The notes beneath the pieces were generated by a model that saw only the letters and a list, made by a program, of their open reading frames with translations, did not search any database and had not been told where the DNA came from. The translations under genes and the position numbers were made by a program. Positions 38,188 through 46,303 of a stretch of 64,000 nucleotides of DNA are shown here, in pieces. The stretch lies in NCBI GenBank assembly GCA_963741985.1, contig CAVUKD010000002.1, positions 310,001-374,000 on the forward strand, read 5' to 3'. The stretch's first letter is position 1. Each line of letters starts with the position of its first letter. This stretch comes from Cryomorpha sp963741985 (GTDB lineage Bacteria; Bacteroidota; Bacteroidia; Flavobacteriales_D; Cryomorphaceae).

Positions 38188-38296
38188 ATATACGACATAA
38201 ATAATGTCGAAATAAATTTGGATTTATACACAGTACCTAATGGGAGTCCCACCTCACCCAAGTTTGAACATTTGCGATTGAGGAGTTCATATCTCT

Positions 38297-38485
38297 TTAA
38301 CCGCAAAGGCCGCAATGGTCGCTCAAAGGCCGCAAAGAGATCCCACAACCGATTGAATGTAGTCTCCTTTTTGAAATAAGAAAATTGGACATCATACCGG
38401 AATGCGTCAATCAAAATCTGAATTGCCTCTAAGCACGAATCCCTTAGCGGCCTTCGCGCTTAACCTCTGCGACCTTTGCGGTTAA
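38297..38485. repeat. non-coding element with 17-bp inverted ends (CGCAAAGG repeats)
   Basis: TTAACCGCAAAGGCCGC at 38297-38313 faces GCGACCTTTGCGGTTAA at 38469-38485, 16 of 17 bases complementary. Further CGCAAAGG-type copies lie inside (GGCCGCAAAGAG, GGCCTTCGCGCT). No gene is visible between 38188 and 38568. A similar element occurs at 52750-52881. Such CGCAAAG repeats are, to my knowledge, common between Bacteroidota genes; a MITE-like or REP-like origin is possible. Confidence 0.5.
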
Positions 38486-38544
38486 AATACCCACGCCATT
38501 AGAATTCCCAATCAGCACATCAGCACATCCTCAAATCCTGAAAG

Positions 38545-38560
38545 TCCCGAGAAATCGGGA
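38545..38560 (-). terminator. weak hairpin after the GT-C-like gene
   Basis: TCCCGA and TCGGGA flank a 4-nt loop just past the stop of the gene at 38569-39873. On the minus strand it is followed by CTTTC, a poor U-tract, so termination is only a possibility. Confidence 0.25.
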
Positions 38561-38568
38561 AGCACATC

Positions 38569-39873
38569 TCACCGATTTCGCATCAAAAAAACATCCCAAT
38601 ACTTCTCCTTAGTCATCTGATCCCAATGGATTTCGTAGTACCGATACTGATAGGTCTGAATCTGGCAAACGGCAATTAAACATATAATCACCGCAACGAC
38701 TCCGATCTTTTGAAATTTCCCGCGAAGGGATTTTAGTAGAATCGCAAGCGGGATCATAAATACGGGCAGGTACTCCACGTATGTCCTTCCGGAAAAACCA
38801 CCGCCGTAATACCACATCCACCAAGATGAGAATATATAGGTAATCAATATGGAAAATCCCAGCCAACAGAAAACCGTATACTTATTCTTTTTCCAAAGGG
38901 AAAAACAACCGAAAGCTCCGAGCAGATACATTGGTGTGTACAGAAACAATCCTTTGCGGTAGCTAAAAAGGATATCGATAAAATGTGGATCAAGCCAGTG
39001 AAAAGTCTCATCCTGGTAGGAATAAACGAAGATACTGCCTGTAGATATTTTGTAAATGAGCAATTGGATCGAACCAATGGCTGCGACAATCAAGATGGCC
39101 GGAATCCATATTTTTGGCAACTGAAAAATCTTTTTAATTCCTTCAGTAAAGACCTTCAAACTGCTTGCGATAAACGGAAGGAAGAAAACGATTAGCAGAT
39201 TTAATGGTCGGATAAGCGCAATCATTCCAAGGCAGAGAGCCATGAGAAGAATATTCCTCATCTTAAAATCATCGAAATAGCGCTTTCCGAAATACAAAAA
39301 CATTGAAATAAAAGCGAATGAAAATACATGCGACATGCCAGTTTCCACGACGGTATAGCAAAAGAGATTGGTACCAAATACGGTTGCCGCCAGCGTAATC
39401 GAAATGACCCAATCAGGGATTTTGTAAGCGAGAAAGATTTTTCTTAAGAAAAATAGTCCTATGAACAAATAGAAAAGAGCCGCGATGCTGACCGACATTA
39501 GGTAATATTTGGAATATCCATCTGCGTCGCCACCTGTTATCCGCGTAAGCAAATGAGCTCCAAGAAAAAAAGGCAATTCGGCTACTGCCGTACCGGAGTA
39601 GTATTTGTTTATATACTCGCCATTACCTCCATTTGCGCGGTAGTCGTAATAGCCGTTTGGATCGTAATATTTCTCTTTTTCGATGGGATCGAAAAACCCA
39701 AAATTCAGGTCGTGGTAGATAAAAACTGCCGGAAGATAGGCGTAATATCCTTTGCCATCGGCTTCTATAATTCCTCTCCAATGATCGCCGCCCCAGCGGA
39801 GGTTGGACATTATTAGGGTCATCACCAACATGGTCAATGATAGTGTGATTTTGGATTGGAATTTAATTTTCAT
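38569..39873 (-). CDS. polytopic membrane protein, GT-C glycosyltransferase-like
   Basis: 434 aa with about ten membrane helices. The N-terminal periplasmic loop has IIEADGKGYYAYLPAVFIYH and a later part has FSYRKGLFLYTPMYLLGAFG and SSWWMWYYGGGFSGRTYVEY, a pattern of inner-membrane lipid-linked sugar transferases (GT-C / PMT-like). The acidic residues in the first loop would be catalytic in such enzymes. The sugar acceptor is unknown. It is flanked by repeats on both sides and has no operon partner. Confidence 0.6.
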   Translation of the reverse strand: MKIKFQSKITLSLTMLVMTLIMSNLRWGGDHWRGIIEADGKGYYAYLPAVFIYHDLNFGFFDPIEKEKYYDPNGYYDYRANGGNGEYINKYYSGTAVAELPFFLGAHLLTRITGGDADGYSKYYLMSVSIAALFYLFIGLFFLRKIFLAYKIPDWVISITLAATVFGTNLFCYTVVETGMSHVFSFAFISMFLYFGKRYFDDFKMRNILLMALCLGMIALIRPLNLLIVFFLPFIASSLKVFTEGIKKIFQLPKIWIPAILIVAAIGSIQLLIYKISTGSIFVYSYQDETFHWLDPHFIDILFSYRKGLFLYTPMYLLGAFGCFSLWKKNKYTVFCWLGFSILITYIFSSWWMWYYGGGFSGRTYVEYLPVFMIPLAILLKSLRGKFQKIGVVAVIICLIAVCQIQTYQYRYYEIHWDQMTKEKYWDVFLMRNR

Positions 39874-39931
39874 GGTTTACCAACGGATTGATTCATCTGA
39901 CGCCGTTGTTTATTTTCGTGGCGCGGCGTGC

Positions 39932-40002
39932 ACAGGCGTTGCATTTAGAGGCGTTACGTGCAGAGGCATTGCATACAGAGGCGTTGCATGCAACGCCTCT
40001 AC
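39932..40002. repeat. degenerate tandem repeats ending in a 24-bp perfect palindrome
   Basis: Four degenerate copies of AGGCGTTGCAT (variants AGGCGTTACGT, AGGCATTGCAT) follow each other at ~16-17 bp. The last forms a perfect 24-bp palindrome at 39977-40000, each half being AGAGGCGTTGCA. It lies just past the stop of the outer-membrane gene at 40010 and could act as a strong hairpin on either strand. It resembles palindromic intergenic repeats common in Bacteroidota. Confidence 0.6.
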
Positions 40003-40009
40003 CATTTGG

Positions 40010-42136
40010 TTAAAATTTATACAACACCTGCGCCTTAATCTCCGATTTGGTATTCCCGACGATCATCTCTTTTCCTGAACTGATTTCATTTCGGTCGGTA
40101 TAATAATACTGAGCCCATCGCAACCAAATATCGATATTATAACCTATATGATATGTAAGCATGGCATACACCCGCGTACCTCTGCCGCTATAAGATGGAA
40201 TGGAAAAGGCAAAGCGAACATCATTTTCATAGGCGTAAAAGCGTGAATCATAGGAATCGTTGTCAAAAAGTGCATAGCGACAGGTAAGACGTAATGGCAA
40301 TTTCTGAAATTCATAAATAACATCCTGATAAATCATAAAACCACGTGAAACGGGCTCAGCTCCGCGCTCGTACGATGATAATTCTACGCGGGAACGAAAC
40401 CTAAATTGTTCACCGGCGCGGTAGCTAAAATTGAATCGCAAATTCTTTCGAGAATTATCCACCAGGTAATTTACGCCCTCGATATCTTCGTGGGTATTGA
40501 TTTGCTTTTGTTTGTCGTGGTAACGGATATACATTCCAAAACGGCTGCTAGGCTCAAATGCAATTTGTGCGAGAAAATCGTATCCAACAGAAGGCGCATC
40601 GGTTTGGTAGCTCAACCAGGGAAACTTAAACTGATCGAAATAGGTATTGAATTGCCATTTTTTGAACGGCCGGAATTCTATTCCAAGATACACTCCTGAC
40701 TCGTTTTCGATATTGGAGCTTTCGCCAAAACCAACCGATGCCACCGGCTGAAAATCGGGTGCATAATAGCGCTGGGTAAGGTTAAAACTCAATCGGGGGT
40801 CCATATTTATGCTCACGCCATTCATAGTGGCAACGGCGCCATTTTCACTTCGAGAAGTCTCTCCAAAGAAGAAGAAATTGCGCAACTTCCATGTATAATC
40901 CATCCCCACGGCCGTATTTTCAGTGCCTTTGAAACGAAAAAAACTGTATTCCTGGGTGCTCGGATCAATGGCTCCGTCGAGTTTCATTTGCACCGCGGTA
41001 ATACCCAGATGCAGGCGTTTATAATTGAATGAGACGTTGCCCCCAAAATGTTGCTGAAAGATAGAGTTCTTATCCGCTATTTCAGAGGCAGTGCGGTGGT
41101 ATCCACTTTCCTGAAAAGAGGTAACCAACACTTCAGGTGGCGAGAGATCAAGGCTGTCGGGCTCCCCTTCCAATATATTTCCGTCAATTTTTTTTCCCGA
41201 ATAAAAAAGCGACAAATCAAAGTATCCGACATTTACGGTTGTGCCCACTCCCCTCAAAAAGAGATTTTCATTTATGGAAGTATATGGGCCAATACCGCCA
41301 CCCCGCTGGGAAGTGCTTACGGTATAGGAACTCTTTCGATTGAACCCCAGCCCGGACCAAAAAGTAAGCCCCTGACCAAATTGCGCTTGGTAATCGCCTA
41401 GGGAAAACTGTTTTACAAATCCAAAATCCTGCAGGTAAAGGTGGGCGGAGTAAAAATCAAAACCATTTGGCTGGCTGCCCCGAAAAAACTCCTCTCCATT
41501 GTCTTTTTCGGCGGTGACGCCAAGACTTATCCGATCGTTGTATCGATAGCGATAGCGCGTGTAGAGCTTATCGGGCGATCCGAGGTATCGGGCATTGGGA
41601 CTATCGGTCAGCTCATCAGCACTTATCGGGGTGTATCCCTCCTGCTGTTCAAGTGTCCGTTGATAGCGAACGATCCACTCATTTTTGCCGTAAGTGAGCA
41701 TCTTTTTCAACGTGATTCTTTCACGTTCACCGGTGGGAGCCACTGTCACAAAAGGTTCAATAAGCTTAGCAGTGTTTTTATCCCATCCGTTTATTTGCGG
41801 AAGCTCATAGATTGAAAAAAGGTTGCCGTATTCATTTCGAAATTCCAGAAACTCTCCTATTTGGTAATTTGAAAGAAAAGCAAGTCCATAGAGATCATCG
41901 GCAGTTGCTTCATTCAGATTAAGTGGGAAGTCGATGTATATTGACAGTTTTTCAAAAAGAGTTGTGTAATCCAAATCCTCATTTTCAGATGATTGAGCCA
42001 ATTGCTCGATCCGCTGTTCGATAATTGCACCACGGTCAATGCTGGGTCCACCATTACTATCGTCCTGATCGTCAACCTGCGCATTTGCCGAAAGGCAAGC
42101 CATAAAAATCAAGAAAAACGGGAGTATACGTTTCAT
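40010..42136 (-). CDS. outer-membrane beta-barrel protein with helix-hairpin-helix N-terminus
   Basis: 708 aa. Signal peptide MKRILPFFLIFMACLSANAQ; a ComEA-like helix-hairpin-helix region (~60-130: FPLNLNEATADDLYGLAFLS, LFSIYELPQINGWDKNTAKL); then alternating amphipathic strands rich in aromatic residues and a terminal phenylalanine (SEIKAQVLYKF), typical of a porin-like barrel. This architecture is found across Bacteroidota; function is unknown. Its start overlaps the stop of the upstream gene at 42133 by 4 nt, so the two are probably one unit. Confidence 0.75.
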   Translation of the reverse strand: MKRILPFFLIFMACLSANAQVDDQDDSNGGPSIDRGAIIEQRIEQLAQSSENEDLDYTTLFEKLSIYIDFPLNLNEATADDLYGLAFLSNYQIGEFLEFRNEYGNLFSIYELPQINGWDKNTAKLIEPFVTVAPTGERERITLKKMLTYGKNEWIVRYQRTLEQQEGYTPISADELTDSPNARYLGSPDKLYTRYRYRYNDRISLGVTAEKDNGEEFFRGSQPNGFDFYSAHLYLQDFGFVKQFSLGDYQAQFGQGLTFWSGLGFNRKSSYTVSTSQRGGGIGPYTSINENLFLRGVGTTVNVGYFDLSLFYSGKKIDGNILEGEPDSLDLSPPEVLVTSFQESGYHRTASEIADKNSIFQQHFGGNVSFNYKRLHLGITAVQMKLDGAIDPSTQEYSFFRFKGTENTAVGMDYTWKLRNFFFFGETSRSENGAVATMNGVSINMDPRLSFNLTQRYYAPDFQPVASVGFGESSNIENESGVYLGIEFRPFKKWQFNTYFDQFKFPWLSYQTDAPSVGYDFLAQIAFEPSSRFGMYIRYHDKQKQINTHEDIEGVNYLVDNSRKNLRFNFSYRAGEQFRFRSRVELSSYERGAEPVSRGFMIYQDVIYEFQKLPLRLTCRYALFDNDSYDSRFYAYENDVRFAFSIPSYSGRGTRVYAMLTYHIGYNIDIWLRWAQYYYTDRNEISSGKEMIVGNTKSEIKAQVLYKF

Positions 42137-42951
42137 TTTTTGCCAGGTGCATAGGTTAATGAAACCTGAGGCGAATAGCCCAGATAGCTGTGATACGTGG
42201 TGGAAAGGTCAAACTTGAAAGTATTGAAATCAAGCCCAAGCCCAAACGCCAGAAGCCCGGGATTGCTGGACGCTCCTATTCTGAGATATAGAATCTCAGC
42301 AGGCTTATACTCGATACCACCCCGTATAGTAACATCGGCATCAATATCTTTTTCCACGTCGCCGGTAACGAGCAGATCATCACTAATTTGATAGCCGGCA
42401 CCGATGCGCAGTACGGTAGGAATCCGTTCGTCGTTGTAGTCGTTTAATTTTGTGCGCGTTGGATTGGAAATATGTGCAGCGAGACTCACCCGTTCCGATA
42501 CCTGAAGCAAGAATCCAAGGTCGGCAGTTAGGGCACCGGTTTTTCCGTAATTTTCTGCCACAATATTAAAAGTGTGATAATTAAGCTGCACACCGAGAGA
42601 AAGGGTATTGCTGAGTCGCATGCCATAGGCCAACCCAATATTCCCCTCATGGTAAGATGAGAATCCGAAATTGGTATAACTCACCCCAAGAGCACCATTT
42701 CCAAACGGTATTGCTCCTGCAAAACCGGCATAAGCGAGATCTTTCACCAAGAATTTATTCTCAAAAAACACACCTGCGGTTGGCGATTCGATATAGGCCA
42801 GACCAGCCTGATTGTGATAGATACTCCAGATATCTCTAAAGCATAAACCGCTGTTAGACATTGCCGCAGCTCGTGCTCCGGCAGGATCGTTTTCTCCTGC
42901 GGCTTTCGCCAAAAAAGGAATACAGACGAGTATAATTAAGATTGTACGCAC
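42133..42951 (-). CDS. PorV/PorQ-like outer-membrane protein
   Basis: 272 aa. Signal peptide MRTILIILVCIPFLAKAAGE; GARAAAMSNSGLCFRDIWSI YHNQAGLAYIESPTAGVFFE is the hallmark N-terminus of the PorV/PorQ/FadL-like family. The rest is beta-strand rich (GLAYGMRLSNTLSLGVQLNY). Family members are T9SS outer-membrane components or barrels of unknown cargo. I cannot tell whether this is a true T9SS subunit. Coupled to the barrel gene at 40010-42136. Confidence 0.65.
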   Translation of the reverse strand: MRTILIILVCIPFLAKAAGENDPAGARAAAMSNSGLCFRDIWSIYHNQAGLAYIESPTAGVFFENKFLVKDLAYAGFAGAIPFGNGALGVSYTNFGFSSYHEGNIGLAYGMRLSNTLSLGVQLNYHTFNIVAENYGKTGALTADLGFLLQVSERVSLAAHISNPTRTKLNDYNDERIPTVLRIGAGYQISDDLLVTGDVEKDIDADVTIRGGIEYKPAEILYLRIGASSNPGLLAFGLGLDFNTFKFDLSTTYHSYLGYSPQVSLTYAPGKK

Positions 42952-43132
42952 TTAAAATGATTTGCTGCAAAGTACAAATCATTGTGAATAATTGGATATT
43001 TTTTTTTGGAAAACAAAGATTTTCGCGTCCGAATAAAATTTAAAACTTCAGCAGGTGTGGGAAATAAGAAGTACGCGATTGAATCGCGCGGGAGCAAAGT
43101 ACGTTAAAGAGCTACCCCCTGAAAATTAGTGT

Positions 43133-43757
43133 GAGGTTGCTACGGCGCGATTGTATCACGTGGCATCATCAATCAACTTTACTTATCGCTGCCGCGCGAT
43201 TGTATCGCGTGGCATCATCAATCAATCTTACTTATCGCTGCCGCGCGATTGTATCGCGTGGCATCATCAATCAATCTTACTTATCGCTTCCGCGCGATTG
43301 TATCGCGTGGCATCATCAATCAACTTTACTTATCGCTGCCGCGCGATTGTATCGCGTGGCATCATCAATCAATCTTACTTATCGCTGCCGCGCGATTGTA
43401 TCGCGTGGCATCATCAATCAACCTTACTTATCGCTGCCGCGCGATTGTATCGCGTGGCATCATCAATCAATCTTACTTATCGCTGCCGCGCGATTGTATC
43501 ACGTGGCATCATCAATCAACCTTACTTATCCCTGCCGTGCGATTGTATCACGTGGCATCATCAATCAATCTTACTTATCGCTGCCGCGCGATTGTATCAC
43601 GTGGCATCATCAATCAACTTTACTTATCGCTGCCGCGCGATTGTATCGCGTGGCATCATCAATCAACCTTACTTATCGCTGCCGCGCGATTGTATCGCGT
43701 GGCATCATCAATCAACCTTACTTATCGCTGCCGCGCGATTGTATCGCGTGGCATTCT
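43133..43757. repeat. 13 REP-like palindromes in a 49-bp tandem array
   Basis: A 49-bp unit repeats head to tail. Each unit has the hairpin CGCGATTGTATCGCG (variants with ATCACG or GTGCGATT) followed by TGGCATCATCAATCAA and CTTACTTATCGCTGC. Thirteen palindromes are counted. As 49 is not divisible by three, three long but meaningless reading frames cross it. It ends 44 nt before the RAYT gene. Left of the array (43074-43130) lies a degenerate unit of the 134-bp type (GCGATTGAATCGC). Confidence 0.9.
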
Positions 43758-43775
43758 TAGAAATATTTTCCGCTG
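43728..43775. repeat. left copy of a ~48-bp direct repeat around the RAYT gene
   Basis: CTGCCGCGCGATTGTATCGC, then GTGGCATTCTTAG, AAATATTTTCC and GCTGC. The right copy at 45108-45155 differs at two bases. The pair brackets the transposase gene and the 134-bp array, 1,380 bp apart, and may mark the edges of a mobile or duplicated unit. Confidence 0.7.
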
Positions 43776-43800
43776 CTACTGAAATAGCTACATTTATAGC

Positions 43801-44358
43801 ATGAGTCGTAACTATAAATTCCGAAATCCTAAAGGCTTATACTTTATAAGCACAGCGGTAGTAAATTGGATTGAGGTCTTCGCCAAGGAGATATACAAGA
43901 ACGTCCTGATTGAAAGTTTGACTTATTGTCAGAAAGAAAAAGGAATGGAAATAATTGCGTGGTGCATAATGACCAACCATATTCACATTGTATTCAGAAG
44001 TAATGGAGAAAGAAATCCGGAAATGATAATAGGAGACTTTAAAAGATATACGAGTAAAAAGATTGTGAAATCAATCATTGAAAATGAGATGGAAGACAGG
44101 AAGAATTTCCTGTTGAATCAATTTATGCAGGAAGGCGCAAAAAGCTCTAATGTCAAAAACTATCAGTTTTGGCAACACGATAGCCAACCAATAGAATTGT
44201 GGAGTAATTACGTAATTTCCCAAAAGGTCAATTATATTCATCAAAATCCTGTGAAGGCAGGCTTTGTTTCAAAAGCGGAAGAATACAAATATTGCAGCGC
44301 GCTTGATTATGCAGGTGGAAATGGGCTGATTCCAAATATTATTATTGTCAGTTTATAG
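43801..44358 (+). CDS. REP-associated tyrosine transposase (RAYT, Y1_Tnp)
   Basis: 185 aa. It has the HUH motif as NHIHIVF (His60, His62, in IIAWCIMTNHIHIVF) and the catalytic tyrosine probably at Tyr145 in VNYIHQNPVKAGFV, the usual RAYT signature. It starts MSRNYKFRNPKGLYFISTAV. RAYTs are single-copy domesticated relatives of IS200/IS605 transposases that nick REP hairpins. The gene sits exactly between two REP-like arrays, the best evidence that it made them. It looks intact. Confidence 0.92.
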   Translation: MSRNYKFRNPKGLYFISTAVVNWIEVFAKEIYKNVLIESLTYCQKEKGMEIIAWCIMTNHIHIVFRSNGERNPEMIIGDFKRYTSKKIVKSIIENEMEDRKNFLLNQFMQEGAKSSNVKNYQFWQHDSQPIELWSNYVISQKVNYIHQNPVKAGFVSKAEEYKYCSALDYAGGNGLIPNIIIVSL

Positions 44359-44367
44359 ATTGTAAAA

Positions 44368-45106
44368 GCCACGCGATACAATCGCCCGGCAGCAATCTAA
44401 GTTAAAGAGATAATTCTCGAAAATTAGGTAGAGCTTTTCCGACGGGATTGAAGTACCACGCGATACAATCGCGCAGTAGCTCGAGGATTTGGAGGAAAGT
44501 TACCACACGATACAATCGTGCGGTAGCAATCTAAGTTAAGGAGATAATTCTCGAAAATTAGGTAGGGTGCTTCCGACGGGATTGAAGTACCACGCGATAC
44601 AATCGCGCAGTAGCTCGAGGATTTGGAGGAAAGTTACCACACGATACAATCGTGCGGTAGCAATCTAAGTCAAGGAGATACTTCTCGAAAATTAGGTAGA
44701 GCTTTTCCGACGGGATTGAAGTACCACGCGATACAATCGCGCAGTAGCTCGAGGATTTGGAGGAAAGTTACCATACGATACAATCGCCCGGCAGCAATCT
44801 AAGTTAAAGAGATAATTCTCGAAAATTAGGTAGAGCTTTTCCGACGGGATTGAAGTACCACGCGATACAATCGCGCAGTAGCTCGAGGATTCGGAGGAAA
44901 GTAACCATACGATACAATCGTGCGGTAGCAATCTAAGTTAAGGAGATACTTCTCTAAAATTAGGTAGAGCTTTTCCGACGGGATTGAAGTACCACGCGAT
45001 ACAATCGCGCGGTAGCTCGAGGATTTGGAGGAAACTTACCACGCGATACAATCGCGCAGTAGCAATCTAAGTTAGAGAAGTAGATCCTGAAAATTCGGAA
45101 GAAGCT
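44368..45106. repeat. 134-bp tandem array with two REP-like palindromes per unit
   Basis: About 5.5 copies of a 134-bp unit; the marker GGGATTG recurs at 44444, 44578, 44712, 44846 and 44980. Each unit carries CGCGATACAATCGCG and a second palindrome CACGATACAATCGTG (or a CATACGATACAATCGCCC variant), separated by AGTAGCTCGAGGATTTGG. The palindromes are in the opposite orientation to those of the 49-bp array, so the two arrays face each other across the RAYT gene. Compensating changes (CACG/CGTG) keep the hairpins. Confidence 0.9.
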
Positions 45107-45107
45107 G

Positions 45108-45155
45108 CTGCCGCGCGATTGTATCGCGTGGCATTCTTAGGAATATTTTCCACTG
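45108..45155. repeat. right copy of the ~48-bp direct repeat
   Basis: Matches 43728-43775 except at two positions (GAATATTTTCC and ACTGC). It restores the orientation of the 49-bp array. A further degenerate palindrome (CGCGACTGTATCGCG) follows at 45157-45171. Confidence 0.7.
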
Positions 45156-45222
45156 CCGCGACTGTATCGCGTAATTTCGCCCGGTTCAAAACCCTTTAAA
45201 AACCCATAAAACCGCACCAAGA

Positions 45223-45249
45223 TTTGATATCATTTAATTTATATATTTG
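45223..45249 (+). promoter_or_regulatory. promoter-like sequence immediately before lpxD
   Basis: TTTG (45223-45226), 15 nt, then TATATTTG (45242-45249), an exact TAnnTTTG match with a somewhat short spacer. The lpxD ATG is at 45254, so transcription from here would begin at or after the start codon, i.e. a leaderless or alternative-start mRNA. A true promoter may lie further up among the repeats. Confidence 0.35.
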
Positions 45250-45253
45250 AGCG

Positions 45254-46303
45254 ATGAATTTTTCAGCGTCACAAATCGCAGAACTCCTTAAAGGAGAAAT
45301 AGTTGGAAATCCCGAAACTCAAGTATCGGGACTTAGCAAAATTGAAGAAGGCCGATGGGGCACGCTCTCCTTTCTCGCCAATCCCAAATATGCACACCAT
45401 ATATACGATACCGGCGCCTCGTTGGTAATTGTAGCCAAAGACTTTTTGCCCGAAAGGGCACTTCCCGAAACCTGTACCCTTATAAAAGTGGAGGATCCGT
45501 ATGCGAGCTTTGCCAAGCTTCTCGACTTGTACAACAGCGTAAAGCACGACCGAAAAGGAATCGCAGAATCGGCGGTTGTTGAAGATGATGCCAGAATAGG
45601 CGTCGATGTATTTATCGGTGCAAATACAGTGGTGGAAGGTGGTGTAACGATAGGAGACAATTCAAAAATTTATCCGCAGGTGTACCTCGGTCCGAATGTG
45701 AAAATCGGTTCGAACACCATTATTCATCCCGGCGTTCGCATTCTGGCCGATTGTGTGATCGGTAATGACTGTGTAATCCATGCCGGCGTTATTATCGGTG
45801 GCGATGGTTTCGGGTTTGCTCCGAATAGCGAAAACAATTACCAAAAAGTGGCTCAGATAGGCAATGTTATCATCCACGACCATGTTGAAGTGGGTGCCAA
45901 TACCACTATCGACCGTGCTACGCTGGGAAGCACCATTATTCGCAAAGGTGCCAAAATAGATAACCTCATTCAGATCGCACACAATGTGGATATCGGAGAG
46001 AACACAGTGATTGCTGCCCAAACCGGAATAGCCGGTTCTACCCAAATTGGCAAGAACTGCATGATCGGCGGTCAGGTGGGGATTGTGGGGCATATTTCGA
46101 TCGCCGATGGCACAATGATCGCTGCACAAAGTGGTATCGGTGCTACCCTTAAGGAAAAAGCCATTATGCAGGGCTCGCCTGCATTTTCAATTGGAGACTA
46201 CAAAAAATCGTATATCGGATTTAGGAAGCTGCCCGAATTAATGCGTGAAATGCATCAGTTAAAACAAGAACTGGCAGCCCTCAAAAGCAATTCAGAAACA
46301 TGA
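45254..46303 (+). CDS. lpxD: UDP-3-O-acylglucosamine N-acyltransferase
   Basis: 349 aa. LpxD adds the second hydroxyacyl chain in lipid A synthesis. The N-terminal uridine-binding domain (~1-100) is followed by left-handed beta-helix hexapeptide repeats (GANTVVEGGVTIGDNSKIYP, GNDCVIHAGVIIGGDGFGFA with the catalytic histidine) and a C-terminal helix (LPELMREMHQLKQELAALKS). Its stop overlaps lpxC by 4 nt, so lpxD, lpxC-fabZ and lpxA form one operon. Confidence 0.97.
   Translation: MNFSASQIAELLKGEIVGNPETQVSGLSKIEEGRWGTLSFLANPKYAHHIYDTGASLVIVAKDFLPERALPETCTLIKVEDPYASFAKLLDLYNSVKHDRKGIAESAVVEDDARIGVDVFIGANTVVEGGVTIGDNSKIYPQVYLGPNVKIGSNTIIHPGVRILADCVIGNDCVIHAGVIIGGDGFGFAPNSENNYQKVAQIGNVIIHDHVEVGANTTIDRATLGSTIIRKGAKIDNLIQIAHNVDIGENTVIAAQTGIAGSTQIGKNCMIGGQVGIVGHISIADGTMIAAQSGIGATLKEKAIMQGSPAFSIGDYKKSYIGFRKLPELMREMHQLKQELAALKSNSET

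Larger units (their letters stand above)
36843..38238 (+). mobile_element. IS110-family insertion sequence with CT core
   Basis: The ends were inferred from bridge RNA guides. The left end begins TTTATG after a CT at 36841-36842; the right end is ACAGTAC (38230-38236) followed by CT at 38237-38238. The CT core dinucleotide is thus on both sides and there are no terminal inverted repeats, as expected for IS110. Length is about 1.4 kb. The joined flanks (CCCCAACC-CT-AATGGGAG) form the likely original target, a GC-rich intergenic sequence. The ACAGTA-type right end resembles the donor half of IS621 as I remember it. Confidence 0.75.

Noticed and set aside
43133..43757. CRISPR array
   Set aside because: The whole 49-bp unit is repeated, including what would be spacers, and no cas gene is near.
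43131..43804. Three long overlapping reading frames of repeats such as DCIAWHHQS and LYRVASSIN
   Set aside because: They arise because a 49-bp tandem repeat (49 = 1 mod 3) is open in all three frames; the palindrome structure explains the sequence better than any protein.
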